From contig JAZQJQ010000086.1 of NCBI GenBank assembly GCA_045541735.1, positions 1-61,783 of the forward strand: a stretch of DNA of 61,783 nt, in the 5' to 3' direction. The stretch comes from RUG12395 sp045541735. GTDB lineage: Bacteria > Bacillota > Clostridia > Oscillospirales > CAG-272. A model generated the notes under the pieces. That model worked only from the letters and a program-made list of their open reading frames with translations, searched no databases and was not told the origin of the DNA. Made by a program: the position numbers and the translations under genes. Positions 42,426 through 51,535 of this stretch are shown piece after piece; the stretch's first letter is position 1, and each line of letters begins with the position of its first letter.

Positions 42426-44348
42426 GTGGCATCTGCGGTCAAAAAATCGAATAATCTGCCCGAGCTTCTTTCTCCTGCAGGCTCGCTTGCCGCGCTTAAA
42501 GCGGCGGTAAATGCGGGCGCGGATGCCGTTTACTTCGGAGGTACGGAGTTTTCCGCACGTGCGAATGCGAAGAACTTTTCCCGCGAAGAGATAAAGTATG
42601 CCATTGCCCTTTGCCGAGAACGCGGTGTAAAGACCAACATAACCGCAAACACCCTTGTTTTCGACCGGGAGCTTGACGAGTGGCTCAGATACGGCGAGTT
42701 TCTTTATCAGGCAGGTGCGGATGCGATGATAGTTGCCGACCTCGGCGCCGCGCACGAGCTGCACCGCCGTTTGCCCGATCTTGCCTTGCACGCAAGCACT
42801 CAGGCCGGAATTTGCGACGTTGGCGGTGCGCGCCTTGCTTCCGAGATAGGGTTTTCCCGGGTCGTGCTTTCACGCGAGCTTGATAGAACGGATATAAAAA
42901 AGATCACCGATGAATGCGGTATTGAAACGGAGATGTTCATTCACGGCGCGCTTTGCGTAAGCGTGTCGGGACAGTGCCTCTTCTCCTCGGCGGTGGGCGG
43001 AAGAAGCGGAAACAGAGGCGAATGCGCCCAGCCGTGCCGTATGGAGTACGGCGGTGAATATCCGCTCTCACTCAAGGATTACTGCCTTGCTCCGTATATA
43101 CCCGAGATACTGGATATCGGCGTTTCCTCGCTTAAAATAGAGGGCAGGATGAAAAGTCCCGAGTACGTTTACGGAGTTACCGAGATATACCGCCGATTGA
43201 TAGACGAGCGCAGAGCGCCCGATAAGAGCGAGATGAAGCGCCTTGAAGCGTATTTTTCGCGCAGCGGATTTACGGATGCGTACTTCACGGGGGGAGACCG
43301 CGGCAAAATGACCGGCGTGCGCACCGATGCCGATAAGGCAAAAAGCGCATCGGCTGATATAAGGATAGCGCAGAGTGATGCTGCGGTAAAGACCGTGTTC
43401 CCCTTGCGCGAGCTGCCGTCAACTGCGGGCGGAGAGGTCGTCTTTGAACGTACCGCCAAAAGTGCAGATAAGCGAAAAGAGCTCGTTTTGGAATTCATTT
43501 CGCCCGAAAGGCTTGAAAAAAGCGGAATAAGAGCTGACGGACGCCAGCGCGTGATACTTCCGTGTGATAGATTTGACAGTCGTTTTGCGGACGGAGCGTC
43601 GATCCCTCCCGTGTTTTTTGAAAGGGAGGCGGATGACGTACGGAAGCAGATAAAGAAGGCGGTCGGGGACGGCGCGAAGTATATTTCCGTCGGAAGCCTC
43701 GGAGGTATTGCCGCCGCAAAAGAGGCGGGCGTGCCCTTTGTGTGCAATATGCGCTGCAGCACGGCAAACACGCTGACTGCAATGCTGTATAAAAAACTCG
43801 GCGCGGAGCTTTCCGTTATCTCGCCAGAGCTTAACGTTGCTGCGGCAAGGGATATAAACAGAGGCGTTAAGAGTGCTGTGTTTTCCTACGGCAAGCTGCC
43901 GTTGATGACCCTTACGCGCTGTATAATAAAGCCGCGCACGGGATGCGAAAAATGCGGCTATGACAAATGCAGTCCGCGCATTGTTCTTAAAGACAGAATG
44001 GGTGTTTCGTTTCCCGTTTTTGCGGAATACGGACACCGTAACGTAATATACAATACGATACCCTCGTTCGTCGGAGGCAAGGAGACGGAGGGCACGGGAC
44101 TTTCGCTGTGCTGGCTCTCGTTTACCGACGAGGGGGGAGGAGAGTGTGCCGAAACGGTAAAGAGCTTCGTGCTTGGGCGCGAGCCAAGTTTCCCCGTAAG
44201 GCGTGCGGGAATAAGAAAGACCGCAAAGAAGGAGATAAGCGAGAATGGGAAAGATATTCGGAATAGATATGGGAACCTCCAACACCCGCATCTACGTCAA
44301 GGGAAGCGGAATAAAGGTAAGGGAACCCTCGGTGGTCGCGGTAGATAA
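42426..44348 (+). CDS. Peptidase U32 family protein
   Basis: Members of this family (RlhA, TrhP/YrrO-like) take part in hydroxylation of rRNA or tRNA, or act as collagenase-like proteases. The 640-aa form has LPELLSPAGSLAALKAAVNAGADAVYFGG at the start (given as LPELLSPAGS and GADAVYFGG), HASTQ, MEMFIHGALCVSVSGQC-type IHGALCVSVSGQC, and the cysteine pattern near GECAQPCR. GTG at 42426 was chosen for the AAAGGGGGA site just before it. The C-terminus overlaps mreB by 104 bases in another frame, and its last 35 residues are probably unnatural. Confidence 0.82.
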   Translation: MASAVKKSNNLPELLSPAGSLAALKAAVNAGADAVYFGGTEFSARANAKNFSREEIKYAIALCRERGVKTNITANTLVFDRELDEWLRYGEFLYQAGADAMIVADLGAAHELHRRLPDLALHASTQAGICDVGGARLASEIGFSRVVLSRELDRTDIKKITDECGIETEMFIHGALCVSVSGQCLFSSAVGGRSGNRGECAQPCRMEYGGEYPLSLKDYCLAPYIPEILDIGVSSLKIEGRMKSPEYVYGVTEIYRRLIDERRAPDKSEMKRLEAYFSRSGFTDAYFTGGDRGKMTGVRTDADKAKSASADIRIAQSDAAVKTVFPLRELPSTAGGEVVFERTAKSADKRKELVLEFISPERLEKSGIRADGRQRVILPCDRFDSRFADGASIPPVFFEREADDVRKQIKKAVGDGAKYISVGSLGGIAAAKEAGVPFVCNMRCSTANTLTAMLYKKLGAELSVISPELNVAAARDINRGVKSAVFSYGKLPLMTLTRCIIKPRTGCEKCGYDKCSPRIVLKDRMGVSFPVFAEYGHRNVIYNTIPSFVGGKETEGTGLSLCWLSFTDEGGGECAETVKSFVLGREPSFPVRRAGIRKTAKKEISENGKDIRNRYGNLQHPHLRQGKRNKGKGTLGGRGR

Positions 44349-45246
44349 CCGTATGAGCCGCATTACTGCGGCAGGAAACGAAGCGAAGATGATGATGGGC
44401 AAAACCCCGCCGCACATCACCGCTTGTGCACCGATAAAGGACGGAGTTATTGCGGATTTTGACGTTGCTGCTGGAATGCTTGAATACTTCTTCCGCTCCG
44501 AGGCGGGTGCGATGATGATACTCAGCCGCCCTAAGGTCTATCTTTCCGTTCCGCACTGTGCAACAAGCACCGAAAGACGTTCGTTTATCGAGGTGGCGGC
44601 AAAGGCAGGCGCGAAGAACGTTATGCTTGTGCCCGAAACACTTGCCGCGGCTGTCGGCATGAAGATGAAGATAGAAGAGCCTAAGGGAAAGATGATAGTA
44701 AACATAGGCGGCGGAACTACGGAGGCAAGCGTGATCTCTTTTGGCGGGGCCGTACTTACCAATTCCATACGTGTGGGCGGTTCTGCATTCGACCGTGCAA
44801 TTATGAATTTTATGCGCCGCAGATACGGCGTTACCATCGGCGAGGTAACGGCAGAGCTGCTTAAAAAAGATATCGGAAGCGTTATGCAGACCGAAGGCAA
44901 TCCCCACGCAAACGTACACGCAAGTGCGCACGGAGCACCCGTTGCCATAAAGGTACATTCGTCCGACCTGCGTGAGCCTCTGCGTATGCAGGCAAGTCAG
45001 ATAATCGAGTGCATCCGAGCCGCATTTGAAAGAACGCCGCCCGAGCTTTGCTCTGATATCAGAGAAAGCGGAATAGTTCTTACCGGCGGCGGAGCGTGCC
45101 TGCGCGGTCTCGATGCTCTCATAGAGCAGAAAACGGGAATCCGCACCTATTGCGCGAAAAAACCTCTTGATTCCGTTGTGATGGGTCTCGGCGCTATAAT
45201 CGACTCTGGAGATAAGTTCGGGATTGCGGAGCGCACTGATAGGTAA
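44245..45246 (+). CDS. mreB: Rod shape-determining protein MreB
   Basis: MreB is a bacterial actin that forms membrane-attached filaments and guides wall synthesis during elongation. The 333-aa protein has the phosphate-1 loop GIDMGTSNTRIYV, the GNEAKMMMGKTP segment, MIVNIGGGTTEASVIS (phosphate-2), and LTGGGACLRGLD near the end. AAGGAG lies 10 bases before the start. Compared with most MreB, IDLGT is IDMGT. It starts inside the reading frame of the U32 gene and leads mreC, mreD and PBP2. Confidence 0.93.
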   Translation: MGKIFGIDMGTSNTRIYVKGSGIKVREPSVVAVDNRMSRITAAGNEAKMMMGKTPPHITACAPIKDGVIADFDVAAGMLEYFFRSEAGAMMILSRPKVYLSVPHCATSTERRSFIEVAAKAGAKNVMLVPETLAAAVGMKMKIEEPKGKMIVNIGGGTTEASVISFGGAVLTNSIRVGGSAFDRAIMNFMRRRYGVTIGEVTAELLKKDIGSVMQTEGNPHANVHASAHGAPVAIKVHSSDLREPLRMQASQIIECIRAAFERTPPELCSDIRESGIVLTGGGACLRGLDALIEQKTGIRTYCAKKPLDSVVMGLGAIIDSGDKFGIAERTDR

Positions 45247-45317
45247 GAGATAAAAGATAAGAGAAAATGAAGAAGACCGCTGAAGCGGTTTTCGTCCTTC
45301 ACTTTTAAGGAGCGGCT

Positions 45318-46193
45318 ATGGCAAGGTTTTTTAAAAATCGGTTCTTTGTTATATTAATATGCGTTGCCATAGTGCTGACGGTCGTACCTACGGTGCTTTC
45401 CCTCACCGGCAACAGCGGGCTTATCCGCAACGCGGCAAATGCCGTTATATCGCCCGTGCGCCATTTGTTTGTATGGATAGGCGACGGATTTGCTGGATAT
45501 GCCGAGTATTTTACGGAGTTTGACCGAGTGCGCGACGAAAATGCTGAGCTTCGCTCTCAGCTTGATGCATTAAAGGACAGGATATATGATGCGGACGTAA
45601 AAAACGAGGAGAACGCTTGGCTCCGCACTTTCCTTGCTCTTAAACGCGAGAACGAGGATTTTGAGCTTTGCGATGCACTGATAATCGGCAGGGAAAGCGG
45701 AAATTATATGACCGTCTTTACGCTCGACCGAGGCTCCTCTTCCGGAGTTGAGGTCAATATGCCCGTTGTGACCGCCGAGGGCGTTGTGGGTTATATCACC
45801 GAGGTGGGCATCAACTGGAGCAAGGCGGCAACGATACTTGAATATACTGCGTCTGTCGGTGTATATTGCGAAAGAAGCGGTGCGCTCGGTCTATGCGAGG
45901 GTACGTATGAGCTTCGCTCTCAGGCCAAGTGCGCTGTCAATTATTTAAGCGAGGATGCCGACGTAAAACCGGGTGACCGCTTTGTTACAAGCGGACTCGG
46001 CGGTATCTACCCCAGAGGACTGTGTGTCGGCGAGGTCATTGCGGTCTACCCCGATAATTACAGCAGGGGCCTTGTTGCCGAGATAACTCCGCTCGCGGAT
46101 CTCAGCTCACTTTCGCGGGTGATGATAATCACGGGATATGAGGACGATGCTCCCGGTGCGGAAGCAGCTGATGACGGAGGTACGGAGGAATGA
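45318..46193 (+). CDS. mreC: Rod shape-determining protein MreC
   Basis: MreC links the elongasome in the membrane to the outer peptidoglycan enzymes. The 291-aa protein has a short cytosolic start, one transmembrane helix (about 9-29), a coiled coil (about 63-95; FDRVRDENAELRSQLDALKD, given here as a heptad segment) and beta-barrel domains with GRESGNYMTVFTLDRGSSSGV. The extreme C-terminus is acidic. It overlaps mreD by 4 bases. Confidence 0.92.
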   Translation: MARFFKNRFFVILICVAIVLTVVPTVLSLTGNSGLIRNAANAVISPVRHLFVWIGDGFAGYAEYFTEFDRVRDENAELRSQLDALKDRIYDADVKNEENAWLRTFLALKRENEDFELCDALIIGRESGNYMTVFTLDRGSSSGVEVNMPVVTAEGVVGYITEVGINWSKAATILEYTASVGVYCERSGALGLCEGTYELRSQAKCAVNYLSEDADVKPGDRFVTSGLGGIYPRGLCVGEVIAVYPDNYSRGLVAEITPLADLSSLSRVMIITGYEDDAPGAEAADDGGTEE

Positions 46194-46717
46194 GCTTTCA
46201 GGTACGTTCCTCGGTGCTTTACAAATTGCTTAATTACGGTATCGTATTCTTTTTTGTTTTGATGCTGGAGACCGTTACGCTTCCCCTTGCCGGTGCCGGT
46301 ACTGTGCCCGATCTTGTTCTTTGCGCGGTGGTTGCCGTAGGTATGGCGGAGGATGAGCGCACGGCGGGCATCTGCGGTGTTTCCGCGGGATTCTTTATTG
46401 ATGCCTTCGGTGCTGTGGGACTATGCATATCGCCGCTGCTTTACGGGCTTTGCGGTTATCTCACGGGAGTGCTGGTGCGCTTTGTTTTGCGCCGCAATCT
46501 CCCCTCCTATGTTATTTACGTTGCGTGTGCCGCCGCGGCGCGCTCTGTCATTACCCTTATGACTGTGTTCGTGCGCCAAAACACGGTGCCGCTGTATTCG
46601 GCATTTGCGGATATTCTTATACCCGAATTTTCACTTACTGTGTTATGCTCCCCCGTTTTATATCTCATTATCGTACTTCCGCTTGCAAGGAAGAATAAGC
46701 AAAGTCTGAAGAACTGA
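46190..46717 (+). CDS. mreD: Rod shape-determining protein MreD
   Basis: The 175-aa membrane protein has five or six hydrophobic segments and the middle part DERTAGICGVSAGFFIDAFG, which matches the GFxxGxxxDxF pattern of MreD. It is a partner of MreC and MreB in elongation. The start overlaps mreC by 4 bases and the next gene follows after 10 bases. Confidence 0.88.
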   Translation: MSFQVRSSVLYKLLNYGIVFFFVLMLETVTLPLAGAGTVPDLVLCAVVAVGMAEDERTAGICGVSAGFFIDAFGAVGLCISPLLYGLCGYLTGVLVRFVLRRNLPSYVIYVACAAAARSVITLMTVFVRQNTVPLYSAFADILIPEFSLTVLCSPVLYLIIVLPLARKNKQSLKN

Positions 46718-46727
46718 CGGGAAAGAT

Positions 46728-48845
46728 ATGAAAAGAAAACGCACAAATCCGATGCGCTACGTTTTTCTGTGCGCGCTCGTTGTCGGAGTTGCGCTTGTGT
46801 ATATCGCAAGGCTGATAAATCTGCAGTTTGTCAGCGCGGATAATTACAAGTACGTTTCCGATTATACATATACGCGTACGGAAAAGATAAAGGCGCAGAG
46901 GGGAGAGATCTACGACCGCAACGGCGTACCCCTCGTAACAAATGAATATTATTACAATATACTGCTCGATTACGGCGATATACCTGCAGATGCCGAGGGA
47001 TTTAACCGCGCAGTTCTTAACGTAGTGCTTGCCGCGGAAAAATGCGGAGAGACAGACAAGCTTACCGACCCGGCTTATCCCGTAAACGAGGTGGACGGCA
47101 AGCTTGAATTTACCGAAAACTATCAGGTCGGAGGTAAGTACAGAAATAAGCTGATACGTCTGCTTTGCGAGCTTGAGTACGGCGGCAAGTCACTTAGCGA
47201 TGAGCAGAGAAAAAGCGTTTGCGAGGCAATAAGTCCCGCTCAGCTTAAAGAGTTTCTTTTGAAGCGCTACAAGCTTGCGGATGAAAACGGCGAAGCGCTT
47301 TATTCCGAAAAGGAGATGCAGATCTTACTTGAGCGCCGTTTTGCCCTTGATATGATAAGCTTTTCCCCCACAAACAGCTACGTGTATGCAGAGGACGTGA
47401 GTATGGAATTCATTACTCTGTGTGCGGAATCGGGCGGCAGAGGAATGATCACGGAAAAGCATTTCCGCAGAGTTTATCATTATCCCGGTTATGCCTCTCA
47501 CATTCTTGGCAGAATGGGCAAGATAACCGCAGATACCTACGATAAGTACGTGGCTCTCGGCTACAGCCTTGACGAATACGTAGGCGTATCGGGCGCTGAG
47601 ATGATATTTGAAAGCTATCTGCGCGGTATTGACGGCGAGATAGTTATTACTGAGGATGAATCGGGCAATATCATCGACAAGCAAATTAAAAAAGAGGCGA
47701 TACCCGGCAAGGACATCCGTCTTACGATAGATATAAATATCCAGATGGCGGCGGAGGATTCGCTTGCCGCCACTATTGCAGGCATCGTAAAGGATGCAAA
47801 GGCAAAACCCGGTACACTGGACGGCGAGGATGCCGATGCAGGTGCAGTTACGGCAATATCGCCTGTAACCGGCGAGGTGCTTGCACTTGCTTCATATCCC
47901 ACTTACGACCTTTCCACCTTTGCGGATAATATAGATACACTCTTTACTGACGAGCGCACTCCCCTTGTAAACCGCGCACTCAACGGTCTTTACCCCCCCG
48001 GTTCAACCTTCAAGCCCGGTACGGCGGCGGCTTCGCTTGCGGAGAAGGTGATAACCTACGATACGATAATCGTGGATAACGGAAGGTACACATTTTACGA
48101 AGACTATCAGCCTCGTTGCTGGTATTATCTTATGTACGGACTTTCCCACGGACCGTTGAACGTAGTGGGCGCCTTGCAGAACTCCTGCAACATCTTTTTC
48201 TTTGAGTGCGGACGTCTTCTTACCATAGAAAAGCTTAATGAATACTGCCGCGGCTACGGCCTCGGTCAGCCGACGGGTATAGAATACCCCGAGGCAACGG
48301 GCATCCTTGCCGGTCCCGATTACGTGGAATCAAGCGGTCTCGGCTCCTGGGGCCCCGGTGATACGCTTCAGGCAGCTATCGGGCAGTCGTACAATACCTT
48401 TACACCCCTGCAGCTTTCCGTTTACATATCAACACTTACAAACGGCGGAACGCGATACCGTGCGCGTCTGCTTCACTCCGTATACGATTATGCAAGCGGA
48501 GATTGTGTTTATACCGTCCCCTCAGACATTGTGAGTACGATGGAGCTTACGGAGGAGGTCGTAGGTCAGATAAAGACTGCAATGCAGAACGTAAACGAAA
48601 ACGGCTCCACCGCAAAGATATTCGACGGCTACCCCATTACCATGGGCGGCAAAACGGGTACGGCACAGATAAGCAAGACCGCAAGCGATAACGGAGTTTT
48701 CGTTGCCTTTGCGCCTGTTGATAAGCCTGAGATAGTTGTGTCTGCGGTCGTTGAGCACGGCGCAAGCGGTACTCCGTTGGGTGCCGTTGCAAAAAGCATT
48801 TTCGACTGTTATTTCGGTTTGGATAAAGAGAATGAGCAGAAATAA
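46728..48845 (+). CDS. Penicillin-binding protein 2-type transpeptidase
   Basis: This 705-aa class B PBP cross-links peptidoglycan in side-wall growth. It has an N-terminal membrane helix (about 9-29), a pedestal domain beginning AQRGEIYDRNG, and a transpeptidase domain with the active-site Ser in GSTFKPG (near 426), SCN near 486, and KTGTAQ near 642. It belongs with mreBCD, as mrdA/pbpA do elsewhere. Its end overlaps nth by 14 bases. Confidence 0.92.
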   Translation: MKRKRTNPMRYVFLCALVVGVALVYIARLINLQFVSADNYKYVSDYTYTRTEKIKAQRGEIYDRNGVPLVTNEYYYNILLDYGDIPADAEGFNRAVLNVVLAAEKCGETDKLTDPAYPVNEVDGKLEFTENYQVGGKYRNKLIRLLCELEYGGKSLSDEQRKSVCEAISPAQLKEFLLKRYKLADENGEALYSEKEMQILLERRFALDMISFSPTNSYVYAEDVSMEFITLCAESGGRGMITEKHFRRVYHYPGYASHILGRMGKITADTYDKYVALGYSLDEYVGVSGAEMIFESYLRGIDGEIVITEDESGNIIDKQIKKEAIPGKDIRLTIDINIQMAAEDSLAATIAGIVKDAKAKPGTLDGEDADAGAVTAISPVTGEVLALASYPTYDLSTFADNIDTLFTDERTPLVNRALNGLYPPGSTFKPGTAAASLAEKVITYDTIIVDNGRYTFYEDYQPRCWYYLMYGLSHGPLNVVGALQNSCNIFFFECGRLLTIEKLNEYCRGYGLGQPTGIEYPEATGILAGPDYVESSGLGSWGPGDTLQAAIGQSYNTFTPLQLSVYISTLTNGGTRYRARLLHSVYDYASGDCVYTVPSDIVSTMELTEEVVGQIKTAMQNVNENGSTAKIFDGYPITMGGKTGTAQISKTASDNGVFVAFAPVDKPEIVVSAVVEHGASGTPLGAVAKSIFDCYFGLDKENEQK

Positions 48846-49500
48846 AGAAAAAAAGATCGACCTCACCGCGCTTGCGGCTGAGGTCGGAGCACGTCTTGAG
48901 AAGATATACCCGAATGCCGAGTGCGCCCTTGATTACAAGGGCGATGCGTGGCGGCTGTTCGTTATGGCGCGCCTGAGTGCACAATGCACGGATAAAAGAG
49001 TAAATGAGGTATCAGAGGCGCTTTTCGCGGAGATACCCACACCTGCCGATGCCGCAAGCATTTCCAAAGAAAGGCTGGAGGAGCTTATCCGCTCCTGCGG
49101 CCTTTTCAGAGAGAAGGCGAAAAATATCCGCGAGAGCGCGGCTGTGATAGTTGAAAAACACGGAGGAAAGATACCCGATAACGAAAAGGATCTTCTCGCC
49201 CTGCCAGGTGTGGGAAGAAAAATAGCAAATCTCCTGCTCGGCGACCTTTACGGCAGGGGCGGAGTTGTGTGCGATACGCATTTTATGCGCATCTGCGGGC
49301 GCCTCGGCTTTTACGAGGAGGGAATGAAGGATCCTACGAAATGCGAACGGATAATGAACCCCATCGTTCCTATGGAAAAACGCGCCGATCTCTGCCACCG
49401 CATCGTGTTTTTCGGCAGGGAATATTGCGTTGCCCGCGGCAATGACTGCACAAAATGTCCCCTAAACGACATCTGCCGCGCAGGGAAGAGGGGTGTATGA
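48832..49500 (+). CDS. nth: Endonuclease III
   Basis: Nth is a DNA glycosylase/AP lyase acting on oxidised pyrimidines. The 222-aa protein has the helix-hairpin-helix LPGVGRKIANLLL with the catalytic Lys, the catalytic Asp in CDTHFMRICGR, and a [4Fe-4S] cluster of pattern C-x6-C-x2-C-x5-C (CVARGNDCTKCPLNDIC). The start MSRNKEKK, inside the end of the PBP gene, was chosen as the point where homology begins. Its TGA stop overlaps the ATG of the transposase gene. Confidence 0.94.
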   Translation: MSRNKEKKIDLTALAAEVGARLEKIYPNAECALDYKGDAWRLFVMARLSAQCTDKRVNEVSEALFAEIPTPADAASISKERLEELIRSCGLFREKAKNIRESAAVIVEKHGGKIPDNEKDLLALPGVGRKIANLLLGDLYGRGGVVCDTHFMRICGRLGFYEEGMKDPTKCERIMNPIVPMEKRADLCHRIVFFGREYCVARGNDCTKCPLNDICRAGKRGV

Positions 49501-50090
49501 ATAGGGAATCGGCGGAAAGAAAACGAAACCGCCTGAAAAGTTATGATTACAGTTCTGCGGGTATGTATTTTATAACGATATGCACCGCACAAAGACGTAA
49601 TTATTTTTGGGCTGTTACGGACATTAATTTGGACGTAGGGGCGACCATCGGTCGTCCGCAAAATGCGGATAACCCTTCGTCAAACGCGGGGGCGTGCATT
49701 GCACGTCCGCAACCCATTGTTGAATATTCATCTCCGCAGGATGTTAAATTATCCGATTACGGAAAGATTGTGGACGAGGCAATAAACAATATTCCGAATA
49801 TATACCCGGCATTGACGGTAGAAAAGTACGTTATAATGCCCGATCATATTCATTTGTTGTTGCATATTTGTGCAGACGAGTACGGACGACCGATGGTCAC
49901 CCCTACAATATCTCGGGTAGTTCAGCAGATGAAGGGGTACGTTACAAAGCGCCTTGGTGTTTCCGTATGGCAAAAGCTGTTCTTTGATCATGTTATCAGA
50001 AACCGCCGCGATTATGAAGAACACGTAAAATACATATACAACAACCCAAGGCATTGGTATCTTGACGAGTTATATTCTGAAGAAAAATGA
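49497..50090 (+). CDS. REP-associated tyrosine transposase (Y1/HUH type)
   Basis: The 197-aa protein is a TnpA_REP (RAYT) family member of the HUH endonucleases, which nick single-stranded DNA at REP palindromes. It has YFITICTAQRRNYF, the HUH pair in MPDHIHLLLH, and a C-terminal helix with DYEEHVKYIYNNP, which holds the likely nucleophilic Tyr. The start overlaps the nth stop (ATGA), with GGGAAGAGGGG upstream, so translation is coupled to a housekeeping gene. Residues about 46-76 (VGATIGRPQN, GACIARPQ) and 127-135 (EYGRPMVTPT) are encoded by copies of the REP palindromes seen at 23116-23184. The gene looks intact. Confidence 0.85.
   Translation: MNRESAERKRNRLKSYDYSSAGMYFITICTAQRRNYFWAVTDINLDVGATIGRPQNADNPSSNAGACIARPQPIVEYSSPQDVKLSDYGKIVDEAINNIPNIYPALTVEKYVIMPDHIHLLLHICADEYGRPMVTPTISRVVQQMKGYVTKRLGVSVWQKLFFDHVIRNRRDYEEHVKYIYNNPRHWYLDELYSEEK
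49635..49906. repeat. REP palindromes inside transposase gene
   Basis: Three units lie in frame: GTAGGGGCG with a GACCATCGGTC hairpin (49635-49659), GGGGCGTGCATTGCACGTC (49689-49707), and a unit in the opposite sense with CCGATGGTCACCCCTAC (49890-49906). The first two match, in reversed order and sense, the pair at 23116-23184. Confidence 0.75.
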
Positions 50091-50120
50091 CCGCAAAGCG
50101 TTCGCTGTACGGTCATTTTT
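50083..50120. terminator. Bidirectional terminator between transposase and mscL
   Basis: AAAAATGACCG (50083-50093) pairs with CGGTCATTTTT (50110-50120) around a 16-base loop. It overlaps the transposase stop codon and serves the convergent mscL. Confidence 0.85.
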
Positions 50121-50126
50121 GTATTC

Positions 50127-50663
50127 TTACTTATTCTTCATCAGATCGCGGATCTCGGCGAGCAGCTTTGCCTGCTCGATGATGCTTGCGTCAAGTGCTG
50201 CCTGCTTTTCAGCTGCAAGCTTAGCCGCTTCAGCTGCCGCTGCCTTTTCAGCCTCTGCCTTCTTCTTTGCCTCTTCAGCTTTTTCCTTTTCTTCCTCGAT
50301 CTTCTTGTATTCAAGTCCGTTTCTTATCTTGGTGATAATGTGCACCATAACGAACACGCAGAATGCGGTGATAAGGAAGTCGATAATAGTCTGGAGCCAG
50401 GTACCCCAAAGAATAGCTACCTCGGGGGTAACTATCTTGCCTGCTTCGTCAACTACTGCCTCGGTAATGATGGTCTTGATGGAGTCAAGACCGCCCTTTT
50501 TCATAACAAGGTTAACTGCGGGGTTGATGATGTTGTTAACAAGTCCGGTAACTATCTTGCTGAAGGAGCCGCCGACTACAACACCGACCGCCATATCTAC
50601 CACGTTGCCGCGGGAGATGAATGCTTTAAAATCTTTCCAGAATGTGCTCTTTTTCTTAGCCAT
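50127..50663 (-). CDS. mscL: Large-conductance mechanosensitive channel with long coiled tail
   Basis: MscL opens under membrane tension to release solutes in osmotic down-shock. Residues 1-110 hold the N-terminal helix (FWKDFKAFISRGNVVDMAVGVVVGG) given here as FISRGNVVDMAVGVV, the first pore helix and a second helix (WLQTIIDFLITAFCVFVMV). A tail of about 65 residues follows, rich in Glu, Lys and Ala (EEEKEKAEEAKKKAEAEKAA in part), about 40 residues longer than usual. It should form a pentameric coiled coil in the cytosol. Confidence 0.9.
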   Translation of the reverse strand: MAKKKSTFWKDFKAFISRGNVVDMAVGVVVGGSFSKIVTGLVNNIINPAVNLVMKKGGLDSIKTIITEAVVDEAGKIVTPEVAILWGTWLQTIIDFLITAFCVFVMVHIITKIRNGLEYKKIEEEKEKAEEAKKKAEAEKAAAAEAAKLAAEKQAALDASIIEQAKLLAEIRDLMKNK

Positions 50664-50765
50664 GGTGAATTCTCCTTACGAAAAATTTTTAACTGAGATG
50701 ATTTTAGCACATATTTTTACGCATATCAACATTTTTGCGCAAAATTCGATAAAAATATTATAAGA

Positions 50766-51485
50766 TCATTTGTCTTCCGTGAGGGAATTCATTATATGCG
50801 CGGCGATGAAAAGTCCTGCAGCGGCGGGGACGGGGGCGCAGGAGCCGGGTACGTTTCTTCCGTTTTCGTTTTCAGTATTGCCGCGGGGTATTTCCGAGCT
50901 CCACAGCACGGGGCATTTTTTAACGCCTTCTTTTTTCAGCTTTATGCGCATTGCCCTTGCAAGGGGGCATGTATCGGTCTTGTAAATATCGGAGATACGC
51001 AGTTTTGACGGGTCGGTCTTGTTTCCGGTTCCCATTGAGGAGATGACCTTGATGCCGCGCTCGGTTGCCGCCTTGATAAGCGCCGCCTTTGCGGAAACGT
51101 TGTCGATACAGTCGGCAATAAAATCGCATTCACCGAATTCGTCTATTATTTTTGCTGCGTTATCGGCGGTAACGAATTCCTTTATCTTAATTATCTCCGT
51201 TGCGGGGGAAATGCTCTTTGCGCGTTTTTCGGCGGCATCGCATTTATGCTCGCCGATATTCTCAAGTGTGGCAAGTATCTGGCGGTTGAGGTTGGTTTCG
51301 TTTACCTCATCGCAGTCGACCGCACCTATAGCGGCAACTCCAAGTCGGCACAGCGCCTCAAAAACGTATCCACCGACACCCCCGAGCCCGAAAAGCAGAA
51401 TTCTTGCATTCGCAAGCTTCTCGGTATTTTTCTCGCCGAGCACCCTTTTCGTGCGGTCATATATAGGTTTCGTTAAATCTGCCAT
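50766..51485 (-). CDS. tcdA: tRNA threonylcarbamoyladenosine dehydratase TcdA
   Basis: TcdA cyclises t6A37 of tRNA in an ATP-dependent step. The 239-aa E1-like enzyme has LLFGLGGVGGYVFEALCRLG (FGLGGVGG is the nucleotide loop), DEVNETNLNRQ, DFIADCIDNVSAK and TCPLARAMRIKLKK with its cysteine. The start MADLTKPIY, which lies well inside the longer frame, was chosen for GGGAGAC upstream and for homology. It is on the minus strand beside an AraC regulator with no evident link. Confidence 0.88.
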   Translation of the reverse strand: MADLTKPIYDRTKRVLGEKNTEKLANARILLFGLGGVGGYVFEALCRLGVAAIGAVDCDEVNETNLNRQILATLENIGEHKCDAAEKRAKSISPATEIIKIKEFVTADNAAKIIDEFGECDFIADCIDNVSAKAALIKAATERGIKVISSMGTGNKTDPSKLRISDIYKTDTCPLARAMRIKLKKEGVKKCPVLWSSEIPRGNTENENGRNVPGSCAPVPAAAGLFIAAHIMNSLTEDK

Positions 51486-51535
51486 TTTAGAGTCTCCCGT
51501 GTTTTTTACTATTGTATCAATCGCTTTTTCATATG

